Positions 25,610-33,917 of a stretch of DNA of 64,000 nt are shown in pieces. Positions within the stretch are counted from its first letter, which is position 1, and each line of letters begins with the position of its first letter. The translations under genes and the position numbers were made by a program. The notes under the pieces were generated by a model, which saw only the letters and a program-made list of their open reading frames with translations, searched no databases and was not told where the DNA came from. This DNA is from Streptomyces sp. ML-6 (lineage in GTDB: Bacteria > Actinomycetota > Actinomycetes > Streptomycetales > Streptomycetaceae), in the NCBI RefSeq assembly GCF_030116705.1, contig NZ_JAOTIK010000001.1:4988501-5052500 (forward strand), given 5' to 3'.

Positions 25610-26476
25610 GTGCTGGACAAGCTGAACCAGGCCATGGAGCACATCGAGGGCCGTCTCGACCGGCGGATCGAGGTGACCGAGCTGGCACGGATCGCCATGA
25701 CGTCGGAGTACCACTTCCGGCGGATGTTCTCCGCGCTGGCCGGGATGCCGCTGTCGGAGTACGTCCGGCGCAGGCGGCTGACGCTCGCGGGGGCCGAGGT
25801 GCTCGCGGGGGAGCGGACGCTGCTGGAGATCGCCGTCCGGTACGGCTACTCCTCGGGGGAGGCGTTCGCGCGGGCGTTCCGGGCCATGCACGGCGTCGGT
25901 CCGGGCGAGGCCCGGCGGGTCGGTGCGGCACTGCGCTCGCAGCCCCGGATGTCCTTCCGCCTCGTGGTCGAAGGGAGCAGCAGCATGGAATACCGGATCG
26001 TGACGAAGGGCGAGTTCCGGGTGGTCGGCAGGAAGGCGCGGGTCCCCCTGGTGCACGAGGGCGTCAACTGGGCCATCGCCGAGTTCGTCCGGGGCATCGG
26101 CAAGGAGGCCGTGGCGCGCATCGCGGCACTGTCCGACCAGCAGCCGGAGGGCATCGTCCAGGTCAGCGACAATCTCGCGGAGGGCCGCGCGGAGGGGACC
26201 GAATTCGACTATTACCACGCCGTGGTGACCGGTGCGAACGCGCCGGACGACCTGGACGTGCTGGTGGTCGCGGCGGGCACCTGGGCCGTCTTCGAGAACT
26301 CCGGGCCCTTCCCGGAGGCGCTCCAGTACCTGTGGCGGGACGTGTTCACCCAGTGGTTCCCGTCCAATCCGTACCGGAGCCGGCCCGGTCCCGAGATCCT
26401 GCGCACCAGGCCCTCGCCCGACGGTGCGCGGGCCGAGGCGGAGCTGTGGATCCCGGTGGAGCCGACCGCCTCCTGA
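25610..26476 (+). CDS. AraC-type regulator with GyrI-like effector domain
   Basis: A 288-residue protein with the DNA-binding domain first: two helix-turn-helices at about residues 8-105 (LARIAMTSEYHFRRMFSALAG; LLEIAVRYGYSSGEAFARAF). A GyrI/SOUL-like small-molecule-binding domain follows at ~125-288 (YRIVTKGEFRVVGRKARVPL.. YLWRDVFTQWFPS). This order is that of Rob/BltR-like multidrug-sensing activators. The GTG start at 25610 has GGAAGGAG 8 bases upstream. Confidence 0.9.
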   Translation: MLDKLNQAMEHIEGRLDRRIEVTELARIAMTSEYHFRRMFSALAGMPLSEYVRRRRLTLAGAEVLAGERTLLEIAVRYGYSSGEAFARAFRAMHGVGPGEARRVGAALRSQPRMSFRLVVEGSSSMEYRIVTKGEFRVVGRKARVPLVHEGVNWAIAEFVRGIGKEAVARIAALSDQQPEGIVQVSDNLAEGRAEGTEFDYYHAVVTGANAPDDLDVLVVAAGTWAVFENSGPFPEALQYLWRDVFTQWFPSNPYRSRPGPEILRTRPSPDGARAEAELWIPVEPTAS

Positions 26477-26536
26477 GGCCCGGCTCGAAGGCCGCCGTCG
26501 GGCCCGGCGGTTCGAGGACGGCTTGAAACCGCCCCT

Positions 26537-26642
26537 TGTGGGGGCCCCTCCAGTACGCCAACATGCGCATGTCAAAACCGAAGGAACTTCGGTGGCAGGG
26601 GCCATTCGGACCCTGCACATACGCCTGGAGGGGACCCCCACA
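26537..26642 (+). promoter_or_regulatory. Structured leader that can occlude the protease ribosome site
   Basis: The left arm 26537-26553 is complementary to the right arm 26625-26642 (17-18 pairs, one bulge). The right arm contains the GGAGGGG ribosome site and the first base of the ATG. Three smaller self-complementary elements lie inside: CATGCGCATG (26562-26571), CCGAAG/CTTCGG (26578-26592) and GCAGGG/CCCTGC (26595-26616). The paired form would block initiation. Confidence 0.7.
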
Positions 26643-27529
26643 TGAAAAAGCCTCTCGTCGGTGCGCTGTTCGCCGTTCTGCTCCTCGGAGCGGGTGTCGC
26701 TCCGGCGACCGCGGCCACCGCCCAAGAAACGACGTCGCCCAGCGCGGTCAAGGAGAAGGCCAGGCCCGCTGCGGTCAAGGAGAAGGCCAGGCCCAAGGCG
26801 GTCAACTTCGCCGGAACCGTGGCGCTGAGCAACTGTTCCGGCTCCGTCGTCCGCACCCCCGACTCCCAGCCCGACGATCCCGCGCTCGTGCTCTCCAACG
26901 GGCACTGCATGGAGACGGGATTCCCCGGGCCGGGCGAGGTCGTGGTCGACCAGCCGTCCAGCCGGAGCTTCACCCTGCTGAACGCCTCGGGCAGCGGCGT
27001 CGGCACCCTGCGCGCGAGCAAGATCTCGTACGGGACGATGACCGACACCGACATATCGGTGTACCAACTCACCCGCACCTACGCCCAGATCGAGAGCACC
27101 TACGGCATCAAGGCGCTGGAGCTCAACGCCGCGCACCCGGTCGAGGGCACCGCGATCACGGTCGTGTCCGGCTACTGGAAGCGCACGTACTCCTGCAACA
27201 TCGACGGCTTCGTCTACCGCCTCAAGGAGGGGGCGTGGACCTGGAAGGACTCGGTCCGCTACACCTCCGCCTGCCGGACCATCGGCGGTACGTCCGGCTC
27301 CCCGGTGGTCGACAACGCGACCGGCAAGGTCGTCGCCGTCAACAACACCGGCAACGAGAACGGCCTGGAGTGCGCGGACAACAACCCGTGCGAGGTCGAC
27401 GAGAACGGCGACGTGACTGTGCGCGAGGGCATCAACTACGCCCAGCAGACCTACGGTCTCGTGCCGTGCATCGGCGCCGGCAACGAGTTCGACCTCGACC
27501 GGCCGGGATGCGAACTGCCCAAGCCGTGA
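26642..27529 (+). CDS. Secreted trypsin-like serine protease
   Basis: A 295-residue exported protein. The signal peptide ends about residue 25 (PATAATA), and a short pro-like segment follows with two copies of AVKEKARP. The chymotrypsin-fold triad is readable: H88 in LSNGHCM, D137 in MTDTDIS and S218 in GGTSGSPVV. Cysteines at 65, 89, 185, 211 and near the C-terminus suggest disulfides. It resembles V8-like or general trypsin-like peptidases of streptomycetes. Its ribosome site lies within a long hairpin, so expression may be controlled at translation. Confidence 0.88.
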   Translation: MKKPLVGALFAVLLLGAGVAPATAATAQETTSPSAVKEKARPAAVKEKARPKAVNFAGTVALSNCSGSVVRTPDSQPDDPALVLSNGHCMETGFPGPGEVVVDQPSSRSFTLLNASGSGVGTLRASKISYGTMTDTDISVYQLTRTYAQIESTYGIKALELNAAHPVEGTAITVVSGYWKRTYSCNIDGFVYRLKEGAWTWKDSVRYTSACRTIGGTSGSPVVDNATGKVVAVNNTGNENGLECADNNPCEVDENGDVTVREGINYAQQTYGLVPCIGAGNEFDLDRPGCELPKP

Positions 27530-27532
27530 ACG

Positions 27533-27611
27533 GGTGAACGACCGCTCGTAAACGACCGCTCGTGAACGTATGCGTGTCGTGAACGTATGCGTGTCGTGAA
27601 CGTACGTGTGT
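27533..27611. repeat. Short tandem repeats downstream of the protease gene
   Basis: Two copies of AACGACCGCTCGT are followed by two full copies and a partial third of a 17-bp GTGAACGTATGCGTGTC unit. Both lie between the protease stop and a terminator hairpin. Confidence 0.8.
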
Positions 27612-27647
27612 GACCGCCGCGATGCCCGACGGGGTGTCGCGGCGGTC
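27612..27647. terminator. Hairpin terminator between convergent protease and TetR genes
   Basis: Perfect 11-bp stem, GACCGCCGCGA (27612-27622) with TCGCGGCGGTC (27637-27647), around a 14-base loop. Placed to end both flanking genes. Confidence 0.8.
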
Positions 27648-27715
27648 GTGTTGTGCGTAGGGGGTGCGTACTCGTACGGCCTGGGCCCGCCCCGCTGTGA
27701 TCCGCCCCGCCCCGC

Positions 27716-28528
27716 TCAGGGTGTCCCGGCGCGGCGGACCGCCGCCTCGATCCCGTCCAGCAGGACGTCGAGCCCCGCCTCGAACGTCCTCCGCGCCTCG
27801 CGCTCCAGGTGCGGCATGCCGTCCGTCGACGACGGGTCCGGGGGCGGCGGGGCGGACGCGCGTTCCATCGCGCTCAGGCTCGGGTAGCGCTCCGCGAAAT
27901 CGGGCGCCACCTCGCCCAGCAGCGCCGAGCGGGCGAACCACCACTCCTCGTCCGGCTCGCCCGTCGCCGCCGCGGCCTGCCGCGCCTCGGCGACCGTCCC
28001 GGCGCAGCCCCGGACGAAGTGGGACAGCGTCCCGGCCAGCCGCCGCACCACGGCCGCGTCGAGCCCGGTCCCGCTCAGCAGGCGCACCAGGGTGTCCAGT
28101 GCCGCGTACTCGTGCGGGCCGAGGACCGGGCGGGCCTGGGAGACCCGGAGCACCCAGGGGTGATGCAGCTGGAACGCGAGGGTGTCCCGCGCCCAGTCGG
28201 TGAGCGCCGCGCGCCAGTCGCCGGTGTCCGGGTAGTGGGTGGGCAGTTCGGCGTGGACGGCGTCGTACATCAGGTCCAGCAGTTCGTCCTTGCCGGGGAC
28301 GTAGGTGTAGAGCGCCATCGCCGTACGCCCCAGCCGCTCGCCCACCGCGCGCATCGAGAGCGCGGCCATCCCCTTCTCGTCCGCGACGGCGACGGCGGCG
28401 GCCACGATCGCGTCCACGCTCAGCGCGGGCCGGGGGCCGGGGCGCCGGTCCTGCTCCTCCGGCCGGCCGGCGCGCCACAGCAGGGACATCGACCGGCGGG
28501 CGTCGCCCTGCCCGGCAAAGACCACCAC
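27716..28528 (-). CDS. TetR family regulator divergent from siderophore-interacting protein
   Basis: A 270-residue TetR with the HTH MRAVGERLGRTAMALYTYV at about residues 60-80, preceded by an atypical ~35-residue N-terminal extension, and a TetR_C-type helical ligand domain. A GTG start at 28528 is supported by AAGGAG 6 bases upstream; an in-frame ATG at 28489 lacks one. Two palindromes, TTACGNCGTAA, in the 84-bp intergenic space are strong operator candidates. The regulator probably represses itself and the divergent gene. Confidence 0.88.
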   Translation of the reverse strand: MVVFAGQGDARRSMSLLWRAGRPEEQDRRPGPRPALSVDAIVAAAVAVADEKGMAALSMRAVGERLGRTAMALYTYVPGKDELLDLMYDAVHAELPTHYPDTGDWRAALTDWARDTLAFQLHHPWVLRVSQARPVLGPHEYAALDTLVRLLSGTGLDAAVVRRLAGTLSHFVRGCAGTVAEARQAAAATGEPDEEWWFARSALLGEVAPDFAERYPSLSAMERASAPPPPDPSSTDGMPHLEREARRTFEAGLDVLLDGIEAAVRRAGTP

Positions 28529-28538
28529 TTGCAACTCC

Positions 28539-28583
28539 TTACGCCGTAAAGTAACTTCCCCGGGGTAATTCCTTACGTCGTAA
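28539..28583. promoter_or_regulatory. Twin TetR operators
   Basis: TTACGCCGTAA (28539-28549) and TTACGTCGTAA (28573-28583) are palindromes 34 bp apart, each followed by AGTA. They lie between divergent TetR and siderophore-interacting genes, as expected for shared operators. Confidence 0.75.
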
Positions 28584-28612
28584 AGTATCAGTCGGAGAGG
28601 GTGGGATCCGCG

Positions 28613-29449
28613 ATGGGGCAGGCGTTGGCGGTGTCGTACGTACGGGTCGTGGGCGTGGAGCGGATCACCCCGCGCACGGCGCGCGTCGGCTTCGCCGGGG
28701 ACGCGCTGGCCGGGCTCATGGAGGACCGGCCGGACCAGCAGATGAAGCTCTGCTTCCCGCGGGAGGGGCAGGACGTCCCCCGGCTGCCGGAGCCGGACGC
28801 CGACGACGCGTACGGGATGCGCTGGTACGAGGCGTACCTGGCGATCCCGGAGCCCGAGCGCCCGCTGATGCGGAGCTTCACCGTCCGCGGGTACGACCCC
28901 GGCTCCGGCCTGATGACGGTCGATTTCGTGCTCCACGGCGAGGAGGGGCCGGCCGCCCGCTGGGGCCGGCGGGCCCGTCCCGGCGACGTGCTCGGCATGG
29001 TCGGCCCGTCGTCCGCGTACGCCCGTCCGCTGCCCGCCGCCGACTGGCTGCTGCTGGCCGGGGACGAGACGGCGCTGCCCGCGATCGGGACGATCCTGGA
29101 GGCCCTGCCGGCGGGGGCGCGGGCGCTGGTCCGGGTCGAGGTGGCCGACGAGGCGGAGGAACTGCCGCTCGACTCGCCCGGTGACGTGAGCGTCCGGTGG
29201 GTGCACCGGGACCGGGGCGGGTCGTTGCCGCACGCGGTGCGGGACACCCCGCTGCCCGCCGGGTCCGGGGCCGCGTGGCTGGCCGGCGAGGCGTCGACGG
29301 TCCGGGCCCTGCGCCGCCACCTGGTCGAGGAGCGCGGCATGGGCCGCGGGGCCGTGGAGTTCAGCGGCTACTGGCGCCGCAGCCTCACCCAGGACGACGT
29401 CCCGACCGAGGAGGACCTGGCCTGGGCGAGGGAGCGGACGGCGGAGTAG
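28613..29449 (+). CDS. Siderophore-interacting protein (FAD-linked ferric reductase)
   Basis: A 278-residue flavoprotein of the ViuB/YqjH family that reduces ferric siderophores to release iron in the cytosol. The flavin-binding RSFTVRGYDP motif lies near residue 90. The NAD(P)H-binding half contains LLLAGDETALPAIG and WLAGEASTVRALRRHL. The C-terminal FSGYWRRSL is characteristic. The ATG at 28613 has a GGGTGGGA site; a GTG at 28601 is too close to its own purine tract. It is controlled, by inference, by the divergent TetR. No siderophore biosynthesis genes adjoin it. Confidence 0.9.
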   Translation: MGQALAVSYVRVVGVERITPRTARVGFAGDALAGLMEDRPDQQMKLCFPREGQDVPRLPEPDADDAYGMRWYEAYLAIPEPERPLMRSFTVRGYDPGSGLMTVDFVLHGEEGPAARWGRRARPGDVLGMVGPSSAYARPLPAADWLLLAGDETALPAIGTILEALPAGARALVRVEVADEAEELPLDSPGDVSVRWVHRDRGGSLPHAVRDTPLPAGSGAAWLAGEASTVRALRRHLVEERGMGRGAVEFSGYWRRSLTQDDVPTEEDLAWARERTAE

Positions 29450-29470
29450 GCGGCGGAGCAGGCGGGGGCC

Positions 29471-31102
29471 TCACGGGGTGTTCCGGGTGCGCCCCGCTCC
29501 CCGTACGGCCCGGCCCGCGAGGACCTGGGTGCGGTGGCCGTCCTCGATGACGAACCGGCCGTCGATCAGCACGTGCGGGATGCCGACCGGCAGGGTGCGC
29601 GGCTCCTCGAAGGTCGAGCCCGCCGCCACCGTCGCCGGGTCGAAGAGCACCAGGTCGGCCCGGTAGCCCTCGCGGACGTACCCGCGGTCGGTCAGCCGCA
29701 GCCGCTTCGCCGGGCGCGAGGTGAGGTGGGCGACGCACTCCTCCAGGGTGAGGATGCCCAACTCCCTGACGTACCGGCCGAGATACTGCGGGAACGTGCC
29801 GTAGGCGCGCGGGTGCGGCTTGTCGCCCTGGAGGATGCCGTCGCTGCCGCCGGTGTGCACCCGGTGGCGCATGATCTGCCGCACGTTCTCCTCGTGGCCC
29901 ACGTGCTGGAGGATCGTCGAGCCGAGCCGGTCCTCGACGAGCAGCCGGCGGGCGGTCGTCCAGGGCGCCTCGCCGCGCAGCCGGGCGGACTCGGCGACCG
30001 TGCGTCCGACGTGGTCGGCGAGGGCGGGCGCGCCGACGCCCGAGATCTCGATGGTGTCCCACTCGATCGGCACCCCGTGGCAGCCGTCCGAGCCCACCAC
30101 CTCCAGGTGGTGCCGGACGCGTTCGGCCGTCGCGTCGTCCGCGAGGCGGGCGAGCACCGCGTCCGGCCCGCCCTCGCCCGCCCAGCTCGGCAGCATCGCG
30201 ACGAGGGTCGTGCAGCCGGGGGTGTACGGGTAGGTGTCGAGGGAGATGTCCGCGCCCCCGTCGAGCGCGTCGTCGAGCAGGGCGAGCAGTTCGGGCGCCC
30301 GGCCCTCGTTCACCCCGAAGTTCATGGTGGCGTGGGCGAGATGGAGGGCGCAGCCCGCGTTCCGGGTGAGTCGCACCATCTCCTCGTACGCCTCGAGCGC
30401 GCTCGCCCCGTACGAGCGGTGGTGCGGGCAGTAGTAGCCGTCGTACTCGGCCACCACCCGGCACAGTTCGGTGAGTTCGGCGTCGTTCGCGTACATGCCG
30501 GGGGTGTACGTGAGCCCGGAGGACATGCCGACCGCGCCCTCCGCCATGCCCCGGGCGACGAGTTCCTTCATCCGGGCCAGTTCGGCGCCGGTGGCGGGGC
30601 GGTCCTCCCAGCCCATCGCGTACATCCGGACGGTGCCCTGCGGGATCAGGTAGGCGGCGTTGACCGCGATGCCCCGGCCGTCGGGGCCGCGGTCCAGCCG
30701 GTCGAGGTACTCGCCGACCGTGCGCCAGTCGAAGTCGATGTCGTCGCCGTTGCCGTTCCAGCCGGCGATGGAGCGCCGGACCTCGGCGAGCGTCCGGTCG
30801 TCGACCGGCGCGTACGACAGCCCGTCCTGGCCGAGGACTTCGAGGGTGACGCCCTGCGCGGCCTTCGCACTGTGGTCCGGGTCGCGGAGCAGGGCGAGGT
30901 CGCTGTGCGCGTGCATGTCGACGAAGCCGGGGGAGAGCGCGAGCCCGTCGGCGTCGAGGACGCGGCGGGCGATGGGGCGCGGGCCGGGGGCGCCCTCGGG
31001 GTGGATCTCGGCGATCCGGCCCTCGGTGATGGCCACGTCGGCCCGGCGGCCGGGGCTGCCGGTGCCGTCGACGACGTGGGCGTTGCGGATGACGAGGTCC
31101 AT
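29471..31102 (-). CDS. N-acyl-D-amino-acid deacylase (D-aminoacylase)
   Basis: A 543-residue amidohydrolase that frees D-amino acids from N-acyl precursors. The metal site is marked by FVDMHAHSDLALL, GVTLEVLGQDG, CPHHRSYG, LAHATMNFG and HTGGSDGIL, the pattern of the D-aminoacylase branch. It is the distal gene of a minus-strand pair with the D-serine-dehydratase-like gene, suggesting a route from N-acyl-D-amino acid to D-amino acid to oxo acid plus ammonia. The ATG at 31102 has GGGAG upstream. It converges on the siderophore gene with only 21 bp between stops. Confidence 0.92.
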   Translation of the reverse strand: MDLVIRNAHVVDGTGSPGRRADVAITEGRIAEIHPEGAPGPRPIARRVLDADGLALSPGFVDMHAHSDLALLRDPDHSAKAAQGVTLEVLGQDGLSYAPVDDRTLAEVRRSIAGWNGNGDDIDFDWRTVGEYLDRLDRGPDGRGIAVNAAYLIPQGTVRMYAMGWEDRPATGAELARMKELVARGMAEGAVGMSSGLTYTPGMYANDAELTELCRVVAEYDGYYCPHHRSYGASALEAYEEMVRLTRNAGCALHLAHATMNFGVNEGRAPELLALLDDALDGGADISLDTYPYTPGCTTLVAMLPSWAGEGGPDAVLARLADDATAERVRHHLEVVGSDGCHGVPIEWDTIEISGVGAPALADHVGRTVAESARLRGEAPWTTARRLLVEDRLGSTILQHVGHEENVRQIMRHRVHTGGSDGILQGDKPHPRAYGTFPQYLGRYVRELGILTLEECVAHLTSRPAKRLRLTDRGYVREGYRADLVLFDPATVAAGSTFEEPRTLPVGIPHVLIDGRFVIEDGHRTQVLAGRAVRGAGRTRNTP

Positions 31103-31230
31103 GGAGGCTCCCGGGTCGGGCCACCCCGGTGACGGGGGAGCGGGGGCGAGTTCCTGCGCGGTCGAGGAGGAGGGGCCGGGGCGAAGTCCGGTCGCGGGGC
31201 GGGCCCCGGTCGCGGGGCGGGGGAGGGGGA

Positions 31231-31258
31231 GGGGAGCCGTCCCGCGGGGCGGCTCCCC
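31231..31258. terminator. Intergenic hairpin between the two D-amino-acid genes
   Basis: Perfect 9-bp stem GGGGAGCCG / CGGCTCCCC (31231-31239 / 31250-31258), 7 bases beyond the stop of the 31265 gene. It could end or attenuate that transcript before the D-aminoacylase gene. Confidence 0.7.
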
Positions 31259-31264
31259 CGCGCG

Positions 31265-32605
31265 TCAGAAGAACGTGCGGACGAAGTCGACGACCGTCCC
31301 GTCCTCGGCGACCAGCGGAATCAGCTGCCACTTGTCGAAGCTCGTGCACGGGTGGGACAACCCCATCCCCACCCAGTCGCCGACCTCCAGCTCCGCCTCC
31401 GGCCCGGTGCGCACCCAGGTGTGCTGGTCCGACAGTCCGCTGACCGTGACGCCGGTCGCGGGCCGGACCGTGCCGTCGCGGCCGGAGCGCACGACCTGTG
31501 CCTCGGGGAGGTCGAGGTCGTACGCCGCGTCCCGCTTGCCCGCGTTCAGGAACGCCTGCTCGGGGGAGGGGCGGGAGACCACCTGCGCCCACAGCCGGAA
31601 GGCGGGACGCAGGGCCCCCTCCTCGGGGACGCGGTTGAACGGGGTGAGGTGGCGGTAGTGGCCGTCGTCGTGCGAGACGTACGCACCCGAGCGCAGCAGC
31701 TTCAGCACCGGCGCGGAGAGCTCCGGGACCTGCGCGAACACGTCCGCCACCGCGTCGAACCACGCACTGCCGCCCGCGCTGATCACGATCTCCCCGCCGG
31801 CCTCCGTCGCGGCCGCGAACCGGCCCGCCCGGTCGAATTCGACGGTCAGCGCGACGAGCCGGTGCAGCCACTGGCGCACCCGCTCGCCGGACGCGTCCGG
31901 CACCTCGCCCTCGTAACCGGCCACGCCCACCAGCCGCAGCGTCCCGGTCGCGGCCACCGCGTCGGCGACCGCCGCGCACTCGGCCTCGGTACGGGCGCCG
32001 GTGCGCGCCCCCTCGCCCGCGCCCAGCTCCACGACGACGTCGACGGGACGGGTGGCGCCCGCGGCCCGCAGCGCCTCGTCCATCAGCTCGACGCCGCGCA
32101 CCGAGTCCACGTAGCAGACGAAGCGGAACTCCGGATCGGCGTCCAGTTCGCCGGCCAGCCAGCGCAGGGCGGCCGCGTCGACCAGTTCGTTGGCGAGGAA
32201 GATCCGCCGGATCCCGTACGCCCGGTAGACCCGCGCCTGGTGCGGCACCGCCGCGGTGATGCCCCAGGCGCCGCGCTCCAGCTGGCGGGCGAAGAGCTGC
32301 GGGGACATGGAGGTCTTGCCGTGCGGGGCGAAGGCGAGCCCGTGGCGTTCCGCGTACGTCTCCAGGAGGTCGAGGTTGTGCTCGACGGACTCGGCGGACA
32401 GGGCGAGCACCGGGGTGGTGAAGCCCCCCGTGAAGAGGTCGCGCCGCTCGGCGGCGAGGGCGCCCACGGTCAGGCCCTCCGCGTCGGGCGGAAGCGCCTT
32501 GAAGCGGTGGTCGACCGGCTCGTCGGAGAGTCCGGCCACGGAACGGTCGGCGGCCAAGGGGGCCTCCTCGATCGAAGTAGTCGTTGCATCATGTGCAACA
32601 CCCAT
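31265..32605 (-). CDS. D-serine dehydratase-like / amino-acid deaminase (DSD1 family, fold-III PLP enzyme)
   Basis: A 446-residue alanine-racemase-fold PLP enzyme with the lysine in FAPHGKTSMSPQLF, barrel strands such as RFVCYVDSVRGVELM and VDVVVELGAGEGARTG, and a C-terminal beta domain with HTWVRTGPE and GLSHPCTSFDKW, where H and C are the zinc ligands typical of DSD1-type dehydratases. It likely converts a D-amino acid to a 2-oxo or imino product plus ammonia, next to a RidA that would remove the imine. No ribosome site precedes the ATG at 32605, and a palindrome covers codons 3-8, so the message is probably leaderless. Confidence 0.85.
   Translation of the reverse strand: MGVAHDATTTSIEEAPLAADRSVAGLSDEPVDHRFKALPPDAEGLTVGALAAERRDLFTGGFTTPVLALSAESVEHNLDLLETYAERHGLAFAPHGKTSMSPQLFARQLERGAWGITAAVPHQARVYRAYGIRRIFLANELVDAAALRWLAGELDADPEFRFVCYVDSVRGVELMDEALRAAGATRPVDVVVELGAGEGARTGARTEAECAAVADAVAATGTLRLVGVAGYEGEVPDASGERVRQWLHRLVALTVEFDRAGRFAAATEAGGEIVISAGGSAWFDAVADVFAQVPELSAPVLKLLRSGAYVSHDDGHYRHLTPFNRVPEEGALRPAFRLWAQVVSRPSPEQAFLNAGKRDAAYDLDLPEAQVVRSGRDGTVRPATGVTVSGLSDQHTWVRTGPEAELEVGDWVGMGLSHPCTSFDKWQLIPLVAEDGTVVDFVRTFF
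32583..32599. promoter_or_regulatory. Putative IclR operator GTTGCA-N5-TGCAAC
   Basis: Perfect 6-bp inverted repeat with a 5-base spacer lying just inside the start of the dehydratase gene and opposite the promoter region of the divergent kinase-IclR-RidA operon. It is the natural candidate for binding by the IclR at 33914. Confidence 0.5.
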
Positions 32606-32774
32606 TGCGTATATCGCTTAACGCTGTCTAACATCCGAGCCGACGCCGGGTCAATGGCGGGTACCACCGCCGCGCCCCGGGCCACCACCCACCGCGCCCC
32701 GAACCGCATCACCGGGCCGTACCACCGAACCCGCGTCACCGAGCCGTACCCCCGAACCCGCGAGGAGCCCCCGA

Positions 32775-33917
32775 GTGTCCGGAACCCCGGCCAGGACCAC
32801 CGACGCCGCCACGGCCACCGAAGTCGTGTGCCTCGGCGAGTCCATGGTGACGTTCCTGCCGTCGCAGCCCGGACGCCTCGCCGACGTGCCCTCCTTCGGC
32901 CGCGGCATCGGGGGCGCCGAGTCCAACGTCGCCTGCGCGCTGGCCGCCGCCGGGCACCGGGCGGCCTGGGTGAGCCGGGTCGGCGCGGACGGCTTCGGGG
33001 ACCACCTCGTCGAGGCGATCACCGGATACGGGGTGGACACCTCCGCCGTGCGGCGCGACCCGGCGCGGCCCACCGGGATCTACTTCCGCACGGCCACGGA
33101 CCGGGCCGCCGACGTGCACGAGGTCGCCTACTACCGGGCCGGGTCCGCCGCCTCCGCGATGTCCCCGGACAACGTCCCGTACGAGGCGCTGCTCGCCGGC
33201 CGGGTCCTGCACCTGTCCGGCATCACGGCCGCGCTCTCCGCCGACTGCTTGGCCCTGCTGCGCGACCTGACCGCCCCCCGGCCCGGCCGCCCGCTCGTCT
33301 CCTTCGACGTCAACCACCGGCCGGGCCTGTGGCGGGACGGGGCGGAGCCGTCCGTCCTGCTCGACCTGGCGCGCGGCGCGGACCTCGTCTTCGTCGGCGA
33401 GGACGAGGCGGAGGAGGCGTGGGACGTGCGGGGCGCCGAGGCGATCCGCGCGGCCCTGCCGGAGCCGGAGGTGCTGGTCGTGAAGCGGGGGTCGGAGGGC
33501 GCCACGGTCTTCTCGCGCGCGGCCTTCTCGCATGCTGCGGGGGCCGATTCCGGTACCGGAGCCGACTCCCGTACCGAAGCCGATTCCCGTACCGAATCCG
33601 GCGCCGGCACCGACTCCCGGGCCGATGCCGTCACCGTCGTCCCCGCGCTCCGGGTCGACGTCGTCGCCCCCGTCGGCGCCGGTGACGCCTTCGCCGCCGG
33701 GTTCCTCTCCGCCACCCTCCGCGGCCTGCCGGTGCGCGACCGGGCCCGGCACGGCCACCTCATGGCCGCCGCCGTCCTCACCGTCCCCGGCGACCTCACC
33801 GATCCGCCCGCCCGTGCGCACGCCGACGCCCTTGCCGCCCTGGACGACGGGGCCTGGGGGAGACTTCGTCTCGGCCCCGGCTGGACGGGGGAGGACCAGG
33901 AGGTACGTACGACATGA
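32775..33917 (+). CDS. PfkB family sugar kinase (2-keto-3-deoxygluconate kinase-like)
   Basis: A 380-residue ribokinase-fold enzyme. It begins VVCLGESMVTFLP, has the substrate GG of GIGGAESNVACAL and the catalytic anion-hole GAGDAF in VAPVGAGDAFAAGF. Its closest class by motif is KDG kinase, which phosphorylates 2-keto-3-deoxygluconate or a similar sugar acid. An unusual ~30-residue insertion of repeated AGADS/RTEADS units sits at about residues 255-285, just before the ATP-site strand. The GTG start at 32775 follows GAGGAG. It overlaps the IclR gene by 4 bases. Confidence 0.88.
   Translation: MSGTPARTTDAATATEVVCLGESMVTFLPSQPGRLADVPSFGRGIGGAESNVACALAAAGHRAAWVSRVGADGFGDHLVEAITGYGVDTSAVRRDPARPTGIYFRTATDRAADVHEVAYYRAGSAASAMSPDNVPYEALLAGRVLHLSGITAALSADCLALLRDLTAPRPGRPLVSFDVNHRPGLWRDGAEPSVLLDLARGADLVFVGEDEAEEAWDVRGAEAIRAALPEPEVLVVKRGSEGATVFSRAAFSHAAGADSGTGADSRTEADSRTESGAGTDSRADAVTVVPALRVDVVAPVGAGDAFAAGFLSATLRGLPVRDRARHGHLMAAAVLTVPGDLTDPPARAHADALAALDDGAWGRLRLGPGWTGEDQEVRTT
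33540..33622. repeat. In-frame imperfect repeat within the PfkB kinase gene
   Basis: About five ~15-18-bp units of the pattern GCCGATTCCCGTACCGA encode a Gly/Ala/Asp/Ser/Thr-rich loop without disturbing the frame. The insertion site is a surface loop before the nucleotide-binding strand. Confidence 0.8.
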
